36,521 nt of DNA from a virus. The stretch lies in IMG/VR virus record IMGVR_UViG_3300025789_000089, positions 1 through 36,521 of that record; one strand, written 5' to 3'. A program made the position numbers and the translations under genes. The notes under the pieces are model-generated. The model was not told where the DNA came from and searched no databases. It was given only the letters and a program-made list of their open reading frames with translations. Of this stretch, positions 5,777 through 12,329 are shown piece by piece (within the stretch, counting starts at the first letter, position 1; each line of letters opens with the position of its first letter).

Positions 5777-5805
5777 ATTCTATTTTAATTTATAGTTAAT
5801 TACAA
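5777..5805 (-). promoter_or_regulatory. Leftward early promoter
   Basis: On the minus strand, -35 TTGTAA (5805-5800), a 17-base spacer and -10 TAGAAT (5782-5777) match the sigma70 consensus at 4/6 and 5/6. It drives the Cro-like gene and the replication arm. The spacer is almost exactly filled by the 15-bp operator at 5785-5799. Confidence 0.7.
5785..5799. promoter_or_regulatory. Operator copy 2: TTAAT-N5-GTTAA
   Basis: The bases TTAATTTATAGTTAA have the same 5-5-5 layout as the other two copies, with one mismatch in the left arm (TTAAT for TTAAC). It sits between the -10 and -35 of the leftward promoter, so binding should block RNA polymerase there. Its centre lies 37 bp from that of copy 3, which could allow cooperative binding. 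Confidence 0.6.
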
Positions 5806-5821
5806 CACTTTCTAAAAGTAT

Positions 5822-5836
5822 TTAACTTTTTGTTAA
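5822..5836. promoter_or_regulatory. Operator copy 3: TTAAC-N5-GTTAA
   Basis: The bases TTAACTTTTTGTTAA are a perfect 5-bp inverted repeat around a T5 centre. It covers the -35 element and half the spacer of the rightward promoter. Arm sequence and spacing are identical to copy 1 at 1429-1443, 4.4 kb away. Confidence 0.65.
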
Positions 5837-5850
5837 AACCGTGATACTAT
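5822..5850 (+). promoter_or_regulatory. Rightward early promoter with extended -10
   Basis: A -35 TTAACT (5822-5827), a 17-base spacer and a -10 TACTAT (5845-5850) are preceded by TGA, giving an extended -10 TGATACTAT. It starts the plus-strand operon. The first gene (ATG 5885) has AGGAG 7 bases upstream, leaving a leader of about 28 bases. Confidence 0.65.
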
Positions 5851-5884
5851 TCGTTTGCGTCGATTTGACGTTTAGGAGAAACAC

Positions 5885-6100
5885 ATGGGAAAAGTCTACT
5901 ACACCACAAGCACAGGAATCAAAATCGGTTCGTGCTACACCCCACCTCTTCGCAATTTAAACACTGATGAAGAGCGTGTCCAAGCCGCAATTCTCGGCAT
6001 CGAACATGACTGGTCTTTACGCAGAACCTCATGGTTTTGTTTGTACTGCACTTCAGTCATCACTTTTGTTTCAGTTTTAATGGCATGGGTGCGAACATGA
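5885..6100 (+). CDS. Small protein with C-terminal membrane segment, 71 aa
   Basis: ATG at 5885 follows TTAGGAGAAACAC. The first 45 residues are soluble (MGKVYYTTSTGIKIGSCYTP, then NLNTDEERVQAAILGIEHDW), and residues 46-67 form one hydrophobic segment (SWFCLYCTSVITFVSVLMAW). It is probably anchored in the inner membrane with the N-terminus inside. It is the first gene of the rightward early operon, a position often used for host-takeover or exclusion proteins. Its stop overlaps the next start as ATGA. No family recognised. Confidence 0.75.
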   Translation: MGKVYYTTSTGIKIGSCYTPPLRNLNTDEERVQAAILGIEHDWSLRRTSWFCLYCTSVITFVSVLMAWVRT

Positions 6101-6192
6101 ACGAACACAAATTTTTTGAAATCTTTTCACGGGTGGTCTTCTTAATTGCAATGATCGTCGTGTTTTTTGATCTAACCTTCTGGAGACCTTAA
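6097..6192 (+). CDS. Predicted single-span membrane peptide, 31 aa
   Basis: ATG at 6097 overlaps the upstream stop as ATGA, and TAA at 6190-6192 directly abuts the next ATG. The 31 residues contain one hydrophobic stretch (VVFLIAMIVVFFDLTFW) after a short polar start (MNEHKFFEIFSR). Perfect packing between two neighbours supports it as real. Like the 33-aa peptide at 773-874 it is a tiny membrane peptide in an early region. Function unknown. Confidence 0.65.
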   Translation: MNEHKFFEIFSRVVFLIAMIVVFFDLTFWRP

Positions 6193-6543
6193 ATGAAAGA
6201 AATTATTGAGCTGAAATTAAACAAAGCAAAACAAATCCTAGATCAAATTGGATTCAAGTATGCGATCATTGACTCTGACAACGTCAAACATGGTGAACTT
6301 GAATTACACAAAGAATCTAAACCAAGAAAAGAACCAGCATACCCACTGGGTGAGTTGACCAACTACATCAAACCATATTTACAAAATCTTCAAAAAGGTG
6401 AATTTGCTGACATTCCTTATGGCAAGTATGAAAGAAGCATTCTTCAGCGTTCTGCCTGCGGTTATGTCAATGGAGAATGGGGACCACACACATACACTAC
6501 ACACATGGGCGAAGAACACTTGGAGGTTTTCAGATATGTCTAA
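6193..6543 (+). CDS. Unknown protein, 116 aa
   Basis: The ATG directly follows the TAA of the 31-aa peptide. The sequence starts with a charged helix (MKEIIELKLNKAKQILDQIG), then a short beta-like part (FKYAIIDSDNVKHGELEL) and a polar Tyr/Gly-rich C-terminus (SACGYVNGEWGPHTYTTHMG). No membrane span or catalytic motif stands out. The next gene starts inside its last codons. It may act with the following SSB-like module, but position is the only hint. Confidence 0.75.
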   Translation: MKEIIELKLNKAKQILDQIGFKYAIIDSDNVKHGELELHKESKPRKEPAYPLGELTNYIKPYLQNLQKGEFADIPYGKYERSILQRSACGYVNGEWGPHTYTTHMGEEHLEVFRYV

Positions 6544-6700
6544 CAGAACATTTTACGAAGCATTTGACGAAATTTTTAACGAACAAGACGACATCGAATC
6601 AGATTTATGGGAGATTGAACAAAGAGCAAAAAACTTACCACCAAAAGACCTTGAACAAGTAATTAAATTTTTAACAGAACTTCAGAAAGAAATATCATGA
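6536..6700 (+). CDS. Small acidic protein, 54 aa, unknown function
   Basis: ATG at 6536 lies inside the end of the previous gene, with GGAGG 10 bases upstream. The 54 residues begin MSNRTFYEAFDEIFNEQDDI and continue ESDLWEIEQRAKNLPPKDLE to a helix ending FLTELQKEIS. The strong negative charge in the first half and two predicted helices resemble small DNA-mimic or adaptor proteins, but this is only a composition remark. The stop overlaps the start of the SSB-like gene as ATGA, implying coupled expression. Confidence 0.7.
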   Translation: MSNRTFYEAFDEIFNEQDDIESDLWEIEQRAKNLPPKDLEQVIKFLTELQKEIS

Positions 6701-7329
6701 GTTTCATAGTAGAACAAAACACAGAATCAAACTTCAAACCCGTACCTGCTGGTTCACATTTGGGCCGTTGCTGGAGAATCATTGACCTTGGCTCACAAAA
6801 AGTTGAGTACATGGGTGAAACCAAAGTTCAGCGCAAAATCATGATTGGCTGGGAGTTGTTTGGTGAAACCGACGACGGCACGCCCCTTAAAACCGACGAC
6901 GGCAAGCCCATGTCCATCTTCAAGCAATACACCCTCAGTTGGTCCGAAAACGCCAATTTGAGAAAGGATTTGCAGGCATGGAGGGGTAAGCCTTGGACCG
7001 ACGCAGAAGCCAACCGATTCGACCTTAAAACGGTTCTTGGCGCCTTTTGTATGCTCAACGTCATTGTGACCAGCAAAAACGGCAAAACCTACTCTAACGT
7101 GGGCGGCATCTCTCCTGTGCCTGCAATGATGAAGTCTGCTGGTCTTCCCAACGGCGTCAACAAAACCCAGTTGTTCACCATTGCTGACCCTGACATGGAT
7201 GTGTTCGACAACCTGAGCAATCACATCAAACAAAAGATTGAGGGTTCGCCTGAGTGGAAATCAAAAGGTCAGCCAAAAACATCAGCTCAAAGCTGGTTTG
7301 ATGATATGGAAGATGAAATCCCTTTTTGA
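6697..7329 (+). CDS. Phage single-stranded DNA-binding-like protein (DUF669/NGO0469-like)
   Basis: The 210-aa protein has a beta-rich core: FKPVPAGSHLGRCWRIIDLG, RKIMIGWELFG, MSIFKQYTLSWSENANLRKD, and LQAWRGKPWT near the middle. It ends in an acidic tail, WFDDMEDEIPF, closely resembling the C-terminal tip of bacterial SSB (D-D-D-I-P-F). In SSBs this tail recruits partner enzymes. The core pattern is that of a phage replication protein family often found beside RecB-type nucleases. A role in coating ssDNA during replication or strand annealing fits, with the PD-(D/E)XK nuclease two genes downstream as likely partner. The core assignment is by resemblance; the tail is seen directly. Confidence 0.75.
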   Translation: MSFIVEQNTESNFKPVPAGSHLGRCWRIIDLGSQKVEYMGETKVQRKIMIGWELFGETDDGTPLKTDDGKPMSIFKQYTLSWSENANLRKDLQAWRGKPWTDAEANRFDLKTVLGAFCMLNVIVTSKNGKTYSNVGGISPVPAMMKSAGLPNGVNKTQLFTIADPDMDVFDNLSNHIKQKIEGSPEWKSKGQPKTSAQSWFDDMEDEIPF

Positions 7330-7344
7330 TACTAAAGTATTAAG

Positions 7345-7674
7345 ATGAACGTCTTAAAGATTGTCCAACACAATCCTACCCAGTTCTCAGATGAGTTTGA
7401 GGACTGGATCAAGGACAACTTGCACATCTGGAAAGCCTTCGAGAAGGAGGCTCTTCTTGTACGGGCAAAGGGTAGGGAACACTACTCAGCCCGTACCATT
7501 ATTGAGTTCTTGCGCCATCACTCTGCTGTCAGTGAAGTTGGTGGTATGTGGAAGATCAATGACCACAGCGTGCCTTATCTGGGCAGGTTGTTTGTCTTGG
7601 TCCACCCAGAGGCCAAAAACTTCTTTGAATTCAGAAAAATCAATCCCAAAAACAAACAAATTTCACTTTTTTAA
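7345..7674 (+). CDS. Conserved phage protein of unknown function, 109 aa
   Basis: The protein reads FEDWIKDNLHIWKAFEKEAL, then GREHYSARTIIEFLRHHSAV and GGMWKINDHSVPYLGRLFVL, ending HPEAKNFFEFRKIN. The 'W.AFE.EA......G..HYSARTIIE..RHH......WKIN' arrangement is a recurring small phage family seen near nuclease and SSB genes (recalled). The basic, helical HYSARTIIEFLRHH stretch could contact DNA. No catalytic residues are evident. No clear ribosome binding site precedes it, so translation may depend on the upstream gene 15 bases away. Confidence 0.75.
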   Translation: MNVLKIVQHNPTQFSDEFEDWIKDNLHIWKAFEKEALLVRAKGREHYSARTIIEFLRHHSAVSEVGGMWKINDHSVPYLGRLFVLVHPEAKNFFEFRKINPKNKQISLF

Positions 7675-7682
7675 AGGCAACT

Positions 7683-8438
7683 ATGATAGTAAGAGCTTCA
7701 GAATCACAGCACTGGTATGACCGCGAAGGTAAACCAGCATATACCGTTATCGCCAAAAATGGTGAGCCACGGCCTACAACGCTCAGAGACGCACGCAAAC
7801 TCAACTTGGTACCTTCGGTTACCACCATCTTAAACGTGGCCGCCAAGCCCGCTTTAGAGGCTTGGAAACTCAATCAAATGATGTATGCGTGTCTCACCCT
7901 TCCCAGAGTGGATGGAGAGACTGAAGAGCGTTTTATTGAGCGTATTGTCAAAGACTCTAAAGAGCAGGCTAAAAAAGCCGCCGAACGTGGTACCAATATT
8001 CACGGAGTCATTGAATCGTTCTATGAGGGCGTTTACCTTGCAGATTTCATGGACTATCAAGTCGGTGTCGATAAGGCCATGCAAGCCTCTTTTGGGGATC
8101 CAGAGTGGGCAACTGAAAAGTCATTCTGCAATGAGCTTGGGTTTGGCGGCAAAGTGGACCTTCACTCAAAGTTTGGCCAAGGCATCGTGGTGGACTTCAA
8201 AACAAAGGAATTCACGGACCCCAACACTGTGGACGCCTATGATGAGCACGCCATGCAGTTGGCCGCCTATCGGGTTGGACTCGGCATTCCAAATGCCAGA
8301 TGCGCCAATGTGTTCATCTCAGTGACGGAACCAGGGCTCGTCAAAGTCGTCGAATGGTCCGAAGAAAAGATGAATCGCGCGTGGGAGATGTTTCAAGCAC
8401 TCCTCACATATTGGCAAGTTAAAAACGATCACAGGTGA
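7683..8438 (+). CDS. PD-(D/E)XK nuclease, RecB/Cas4-like exonuclease
   Basis: The 251-aa protein shows RecB-type motifs in order: ERGTNIHGVIESF (His107), then LGFGGKVDLHSK (Asp159), GIVVDFKTKEF (Asp171 and Lys173), then EHAMQLAAYRVGLG (Gln192). These are the metal- and DNA-binding positions of the RecB/lambda-exonuclease branch. Length fits a stand-alone phage nuclease. AAAGG precedes the ATG at 7683. With the SSB-like protein upstream it probably forms a recombination or DNA-processing module that resects ends or degrades host DNA. No annealase of the RecT/Erf type is visible in the window. Confidence 0.88.
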   Translation: MIVRASESQHWYDREGKPAYTVIAKNGEPRPTTLRDARKLNLVPSVTTILNVAAKPALEAWKLNQMMYACLTLPRVDGETEERFIERIVKDSKEQAKKAAERGTNIHGVIESFYEGVYLADFMDYQVGVDKAMQASFGDPEWATEKSFCNELGFGGKVDLHSKFGQGIVVDFKTKEFTDPNTVDAYDEHAMQLAAYRVGLGIPNARCANVFISVTEPGLVKVVEWSEEKMNRAWEMFQALLTYWQVKNDHR

Positions 8439-8441
8439 AAT

Positions 8442-8591
8442 ATGGGATACATAGCCGCATTCTTTTGTTTTTGGGCTTGGCTGACGCACATCTTCTTTTG
8501 CTTTGGCCATGCCGCTTGGGGCTTTCTGCTTGCAGGAGCCATCTTCTTCCCCATTGGAATCCTCCATGGGTTTTATCTTTGGTTTAATTGA
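8442..8591 (+). CDS. Aromatic-rich two-span membrane peptide, 49 aa
   Basis: ATG at 8442 to TGA at 8589-8591 encodes 49 residues, with the start 3 bases after the nuclease stop and AGGTG just upstream. Two hydrophobic segments are separated by a short turn: MGYIAAFFCFWAWLTHIFF and WGFLLAGAIFFPIGILHGF. There are many Phe and Trp residues and few charges. The layout (short hairpin of two spans) is like small phage membrane toxins or holin-like peptides, but it is far from the lysis genes and lies in the early operon, so exclusion or host-membrane targeting is as likely. Function unknown. Confidence 0.65.
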   Translation: MGYIAAFFCFWAWLTHIFFCFGHAAWGFLLAGAIFFPIGILHGFYLWFN

Positions 8592-8600
8592 GGAAAATTT

Positions 8601-8837
8601 ATGTCTAGAATAAAAATTGATATTGCAACTGATGAATTTGAGTTTGTAAAAGAGGCAATTGCTTATAAAGCCAAAGCTTTGATCGATTATCTTGATCGCT
8701 GTAAAGCAGAATGTGAAATTAAAGATGTTGAAATCAATGGCTTTAATAATGCATTGAGAGAAATGATTGATAACCCTACCTTTAAAAAAATTGGTAGACC
8801 CCGTAAAACTGTAAGGAGAACACGCAATGCAAAATAA
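8601..8837 (+). CDS. Small protein with C-terminal AT-hook-like basic tail, 78 aa
   Basis: ATG at 8601 follows GAGGAAAATTT. The body is helical and charged (EFVKEAIAYKAKALIDYLDR, then ECEIKDVEINGFNNALREMI). The tail is KKIGRPRKTVRRTRNAK, which contains GRPRK, the core of AT-hook minor-groove binders. It may bind AT-rich DNA such as the operator region, but this is inference. Its end overlaps the next gene by 11 bases. Confidence 0.72.
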   Translation: MSRIKIDIATDEFEFVKEAIAYKAKALIDYLDRCKAECEIKDVEINGFNNALREMIDNPTFKKIGRPRKTVRRTRNAK

Positions 8838-9057
8838 ATATTTAACAGAAGACGACATCAAACAAGTTTTTTTTCAATGCAAGATGGATGACCCCAACGG
8901 TTATGACTTTGATGAACTGTTGGATTTTGCCGACAAGGTGATTTTGACAGCATCATTCAATGTTGCTCGAGCAGAGCGTGAGTTGTGCATTGAGTTTGTT
9001 GAATCCCTCAACAGCGAGGTTGCTAAGGCTCTCAGAGAGAAAAGAGGCAATCTGTGA
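8827..9057 (+). CDS. Small acidic helical protein, 76 aa, unknown function
   Basis: ATG at 8827 is preceded by AAGGAG with 8-base spacing, the site lying inside the previous gene. The sequence begins MQNKYLTEDDIKQVFFQCKM, then DFDELLDFADKVILTASFNV, and ends SLNSEVAKALREKRGNL. It is all-helical by appearance and shows no catalytic motif. 'FADKVI.......ARAERELCIEFV' resembles a helical segment common in short phage proteins. The stop overlaps the next start (GTGA). Confidence 0.75.
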   Translation: MQNKYLTEDDIKQVFFQCKMDDPNGYDFDELLDFADKVILTASFNVARAERELCIEFVESLNSEVAKALREKRGNL

Positions 9058-9287
9058 CCTCCGATGACGTGATCACAGGGATACTCGGAGAAGGGTGGGA
9101 GCCTGAAATCCTGCCCTACTTCTTGGAAACCATGAAAATAGCATTCATCGATGCAAACAGGTACCATTTTGTTCGAGACTTTGCCAAGACGTTAACTTTC
9201 AGTAATAATCCAAGGGACAGATTACAAATGAAAGAGTTCGACGAAATGTTGGACAAAAAACGCAATGATTTTGATGAAAATAACTGA
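9054..9287 (+). CDS. Small protein of unknown function, 77 aa, GTG start
   Basis: A GTG at 9054 overlaps the upstream stop as GTGA, with AGAGG about 7 bases before. The protein begins MTSDDVITGILGEGWEPEIL, continues YFLETMKIAFIDANRYHFVR, and ends in an acidic, charged tail (DEMLDKKRNDFDENN). No motif is recognised. The use of GTG and tight overlap imply modest, coupled expression. Confidence 0.7.
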   Translation: MTSDDVITGILGEGWEPEILPYFLETMKIAFIDANRYHFVRDFAKTLTFSNNPRDRLQMKEFDEMLDKKRNDFDENN

Positions 9288-9486
9288 CGGTAAATTGGAG
9301 GCCAACTGGGATGAAATGAAAGCCCTGTCGGATGCCTACGACCGTGGTTGTCGATCAGAAGAATCATACAAAGCAAAGATGTTCGCTCTCATGTTTGAGA
9401 TGGGTTACAACTCAGCCATGGATGACATTGAACAGCAGGGATTGCAAATGGGCTATCTCATGACCCACACAATGGGCAATGCTTAA
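9265..9486 (+). CDS. Small protein of unknown function, 73 aa, last gene of the rightward operon
   Basis: Starts are possible at ATG 9265 or ATG 9274 (MKITDGKLEANWDEMKALSD); neither has a clear binding site, and both lie inside the end of the previous gene. The protein is Met-rich and helical: AYDRGCRSEESYKAKMFALM, then GYNSAMDDIEQQGLQMGYLM. No function is recognised. Right after it comes a hairpin whose T-run points the other way, so the two operons converge here. Confidence 0.7.
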   Translation: MILMKITDGKLEANWDEMKALSDAYDRGCRSEESYKAKMFALMFEMGYNSAMDDIEQQGLQMGYLMTHTMGNA

Positions 9487-9514
9487 AAAAAGGGGGGGAT
9501 TTATCGTCCCCCCC
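9485..9514 (-). terminator. Rho-independent terminator of the leftward late operon
   Basis: On the minus strand a GGGGGGG (9514-9508), a 9-base loop ACGATAAAT and CCCCCCC (9498-9492) form a 7-bp all-GC stem, followed by seven T (9491-9485). On the plus strand the hairpin is followed by GAACTTCC without a T-run, so termination is directional. It lies 29 bases past the transglycosylase stop. Confidence 0.85.
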
Positions 9515-9543
9515 GAACTTCCTTTGCAAGGCAACTGCTAGGA

Positions 9544-10719
9544 TTAAGGGCGTGGATAAACGAATGCAGGCGTAGATGCCGTGTCCAGTTCATCCATTGT
9601 TGGGGGTTGTTTGTATTGTTCGGGTGTTGCCGCTTGATTGGCTCTGATTCTATCCAATACAGCCAAAGCCGCGGGAGAAGCCAAAGACATACCCGTACCA
9701 ATTTGGCTGGCATAAGGCAAAGGCAATCTTCTGACAACTTGGCCAGCGGCTCCGAGACCACCAATAACGGCCCCAGGCATATCTCCAGCGTTATATCGAG
9801 TTGATGCCTCTTGGCCCAGTCCACCCATAATGCCGCCAGATAAAGCTCCACTGATGGTGTTTGAACCCAACACTCTTGAACCAATACTTGGCTCATTCAC
9901 TGGAGGCTTTGCAAACCTGAATGTAGGCGTTTTATTGTTGATTGTGGCGCCTTTACGCTCGCCAGACTCAAATTGGTGTGCTTGACCATAAGTAAGGCCA
10001 CCACGGTCTTTGTAGCCCATTTCACGGGTCCAATTCTGAACACCAGTTGTGGGCTTATTGGGTTGGCCAGCCAAGTTATTTGCGATTGCGTTGAGCTTTT
10101 GAGTGGTAGACACACCTAAACCTCCAACACCACCGATGCCAGCTCCCATAACAGCTCCAGCCACATCTCTCTTCACGTCGATTGGAGCAGGTGCATTTGG
10201 AGTCTGATAGGGTGCAAGAGCTTCAGCCCTTCTCTTTTGAAAGTCTTCATCGCTGGCAGGTGTGACTTCAGTTTCAGGTTGCTCAAATCCACCCAAAGCT
10301 TTAATGGCCGTCAAATAGTCCATGGTTGACTTTGGAAGCTTCTGCTCACCAGTCGACAATGCTTTGTGGTCCATGCCTGCGTTATATCCAGCCACGGCCA
10401 TCACTGGGTCTTTGAATTTATCAATACCTTGCTTCAGATAAGACAAACCAATCTGCGTGTTCTTTTTGGGGTCAGAGAGGTCTTCAGGCTTATAACCCAT
10501 CATCTCAGCAGTGGGAGGTCTAACTTGCCACATACCCACTTCGCCGTTATCACCTATGCGAGGCTTACCGTTTTCATCATTGTGAGTCAATCCACTTTCA
10601 TGGAAGGCAACTGTGACGGCCAAAATAGGATCAACGCCAATTTCTTTGGCCTGTTTAATGATCTGCTTGGCGTTAGCCGCTTGTGTTTCGTTTAAGTTGT
10701 CAAGCCATTCAAGTGCCAT
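9544..10719 (-). CDS. Virion-associated lytic transglycosylase (SLT domain)
   Basis: The 391-aa protein has an N-terminal lysozyme-like SLT domain (about residues 10-130). The catalytic Glu is in VTVAFHESGLTHN (Glu41), then GEVGMWQVRPPTAEMMGY (59-76), then AVAGYNAGMDHKA with the family's GYNAG motif (111-115). The rest is Gly/Ala/Pro-rich with membrane-compatible glycine stretches (AGAVMGAGIGGVGGLG, GALSGGIMGGLGQE). It likely travels in the virion and opens peptidoglycan during DNA ejection, as internal-head or tail-tip transglycosylases do. It is the last gene of the late operon, just after the other large internal proteins and before the terminator. Confidence 0.88.
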   Translation of the reverse strand: MALEWLDNLNETQAANAKQIIKQAKEIGVDPILAVTVAFHESGLTHNDENGKPRIGDNGEVGMWQVRPPTAEMMGYKPEDLSDPKKNTQIGLSYLKQGIDKFKDPVMAVAGYNAGMDHKALSTGEQKLPKSTMDYLTAIKALGGFEQPETEVTPASDEDFQKRRAEALAPYQTPNAPAPIDVKRDVAGAVMGAGIGGVGGLGVSTTQKLNAIANNLAGQPNKPTTGVQNWTREMGYKDRGGLTYGQAHQFESGERKGATINNKTPTFRFAKPPVNEPSIGSRVLGSNTISGALSGGIMGGLGQEASTRYNAGDMPGAVIGGLGAAGQVVRRLPLPYASQIGTGMSLASPAALAVLDRIRANQAATPEQYKQPPTMDELDTASTPAFVYPRP

Positions 10720-10726
10720 GATGAAC

Positions 10727-12319
10727 CTATTCTCTAGGCTTTAAGCCAAGTTGATTTCTGATGCTATTTCCAATTGCTGTCGGGGCAGAAGCTGGAGCTG
10801 TTCCACTAGTTTTGGCTTTTTGTGGATTGACGATGTTATTCAAACGCTCATAGTAAGCTTGCTCAGTATTCGTATATTCATCAGAATCTTTGAAGTCGTC
10901 AGCATTCATGCCAGTTTTGCGAAGCTTGCGAGCGACATCTCGTTCAAATTGAGCTTTAGCCTCCAACATTTCAATCTTCTTTTTCAATGTTTCAGCAGAG
11001 TCTCTGATGCCAGTACCCATTGAATTGAACATCTTAGTTTCAAAGTCAGAGATTGAACCTTGACCTTTGGCCAATGATCTAAACCCAAAGTTGATTTGAG
11101 CCAACAATGATGTTAACAATTGAGAGTTGTTTATGACGTCTTGAGGTACGCCAGTTTGACTCATGATTTTACGGATGTCGTCGCCAGTGATTTTGAAGCC
11201 TGGGATGCCAATGCCATTATCTAAAGCTGTACCAAGTGCTGATACAAAATCACCGTTCTCAAATACACCAAGGGTTTTTTCAATGCCTGGTTGATTCAGG
11301 AGATTTTTAGTACTTCTGTACGTCGCAATTTTGCTTGGGGCTTCATTTCCAGCGTCAATGATACTTTGGAAACGCTTGTCTTCACCTTTGGCTCTGAGCG
11401 TTTCTGTTTCTTCTTTAGCTTTAGCTCTTGCGGCAACAGCGGCTGAAGACATATCTGTGACTGGATATTTATCAGCTTCAGCTTGAGCAGAAGTTTTTTG
11501 AGCACCAGCAGGCTGGAAGTTGGGCGTAGTGAAGTTTCTATACCACTCAGCGCCTTTGCCTTGTGCTCTGGCTTGTCTGTATTGATCATAGTCATAAGGC
11601 GTCATCATCACCTTACCACCAGCTTCAGGGATTAAGAATTCCGACGCTGTTTGGCCAGGTATGGGTTTATTCAAATATTCCTGAGCCTGTGTATCAAACA
11701 CAGTTCCATTCATTGCAATCTTGAACCGCTCTGATCCAAGTTTTGCCGCTTCCATCAACATCTTGGCAAGCTCAGGATCTGCCTCACCATAAACAGCCGC
11801 AAACTTGAGGGCATCATTTACCGTCACGTTTTGCATTGTTTGTGGAGCTTGAGCAGGTGCTCCACCAACTGGAACGGCCTGTGCAGAAGGAGCATTACCA
11901 GCAGTTGGAACATTCTGAGCGGTAGGTACGTTTTGAGCTGTAGGAGCAGTAGGAGGAGTAACTCCTGAAGAACCCAAGAATGACTTCAAAGCGCCAGCTT
12001 TAAGATTCTGCTGTCTTTCTGTTTGAGCGATTTGAAGTCTCAACAATGCGTCTTCTTGAGCTTGTTTTTCTTGCGCTTGTTTAGCAGGCAAGTAAGCACC
12101 AATGGCATTTTGAATGCTTTCTCCAGTTGAGCCAGATTTGGTAGAACCCAAAAAACCTGCCGCTAAAGCAAGCATTGCAGGGTCCAATCCTCCACCAGAT
12201 TGACGTGCTTTAATTGATGATTTCAAGTCATTAAGAGCACTTGAATAGTCATCATTTGCAGGATCGTCGGGCAATCCAGCCAAAGGCTTGAGTGCGCTTG
12301 TAATTAGATCAAGTGCCAT
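10727..12319 (-). CDS. Large helical virion protein, probable internal/ejection protein, 530 aa
   Basis: It begins MALDLITSALKPLAGLPDDP, shows Ala/Gln-rich helical stretches (KQAQEKQAQEDALLRLQIAQ), a Pro/Ala linker with PTAQNVPTAQNVPTAGN repeats (about 125-160), and a C-terminal helical domain (FRSLAKGQGSISDFETKMFN, then ETLKKKIEMLEAKAQF) ending IGNSIRNQLGLKPRE. The 'FG.RSLAKGQG.ISD.E' stretch recurs in phage structural proteins of this kind (recalled). There is no enzyme motif. Location between the transglycosylase and the other Ala/Gln-rich proteins suggests a core or ejection protein of a short-tailed phage. The function is inferred from context. Confidence 0.7.
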   Translation of the reverse strand: MALDLITSALKPLAGLPDDPANDDYSSALNDLKSSIKARQSGGGLDPAMLALAAGFLGSTKSGSTGESIQNAIGAYLPAKQAQEKQAQEDALLRLQIAQTERQQNLKAGALKSFLGSSGVTPPTAPTAQNVPTAQNVPTAGNAPSAQAVPVGGAPAQAPQTMQNVTVNDALKFAAVYGEADPELAKMLMEAAKLGSERFKIAMNGTVFDTQAQEYLNKPIPGQTASEFLIPEAGGKVMMTPYDYDQYRQARAQGKGAEWYRNFTTPNFQPAGAQKTSAQAEADKYPVTDMSSAAVAARAKAKEETETLRAKGEDKRFQSIIDAGNEAPSKIATYRSTKNLLNQPGIEKTLGVFENGDFVSALGTALDNGIGIPGFKITGDDIRKIMSQTGVPQDVINNSQLLTSLLAQINFGFRSLAKGQGSISDFETKMFNSMGTGIRDSAETLKKKIEMLEAKAQFERDVARKLRKTGMNADDFKDSDEYTNTEQAYYERLNNIVNPQKAKTSGTAPASAPTAIGNSIRNQLGLKPRE

Positions 12320-12329
12320 GATTCAACCT

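Noticed and set aside
6793-7233. Long antisense frame (146 codons) opposite the SSB-like gene
   Set aside because: It is a codon-bias shadow of a clearly real gene; His/Val-rich and without a start signal.
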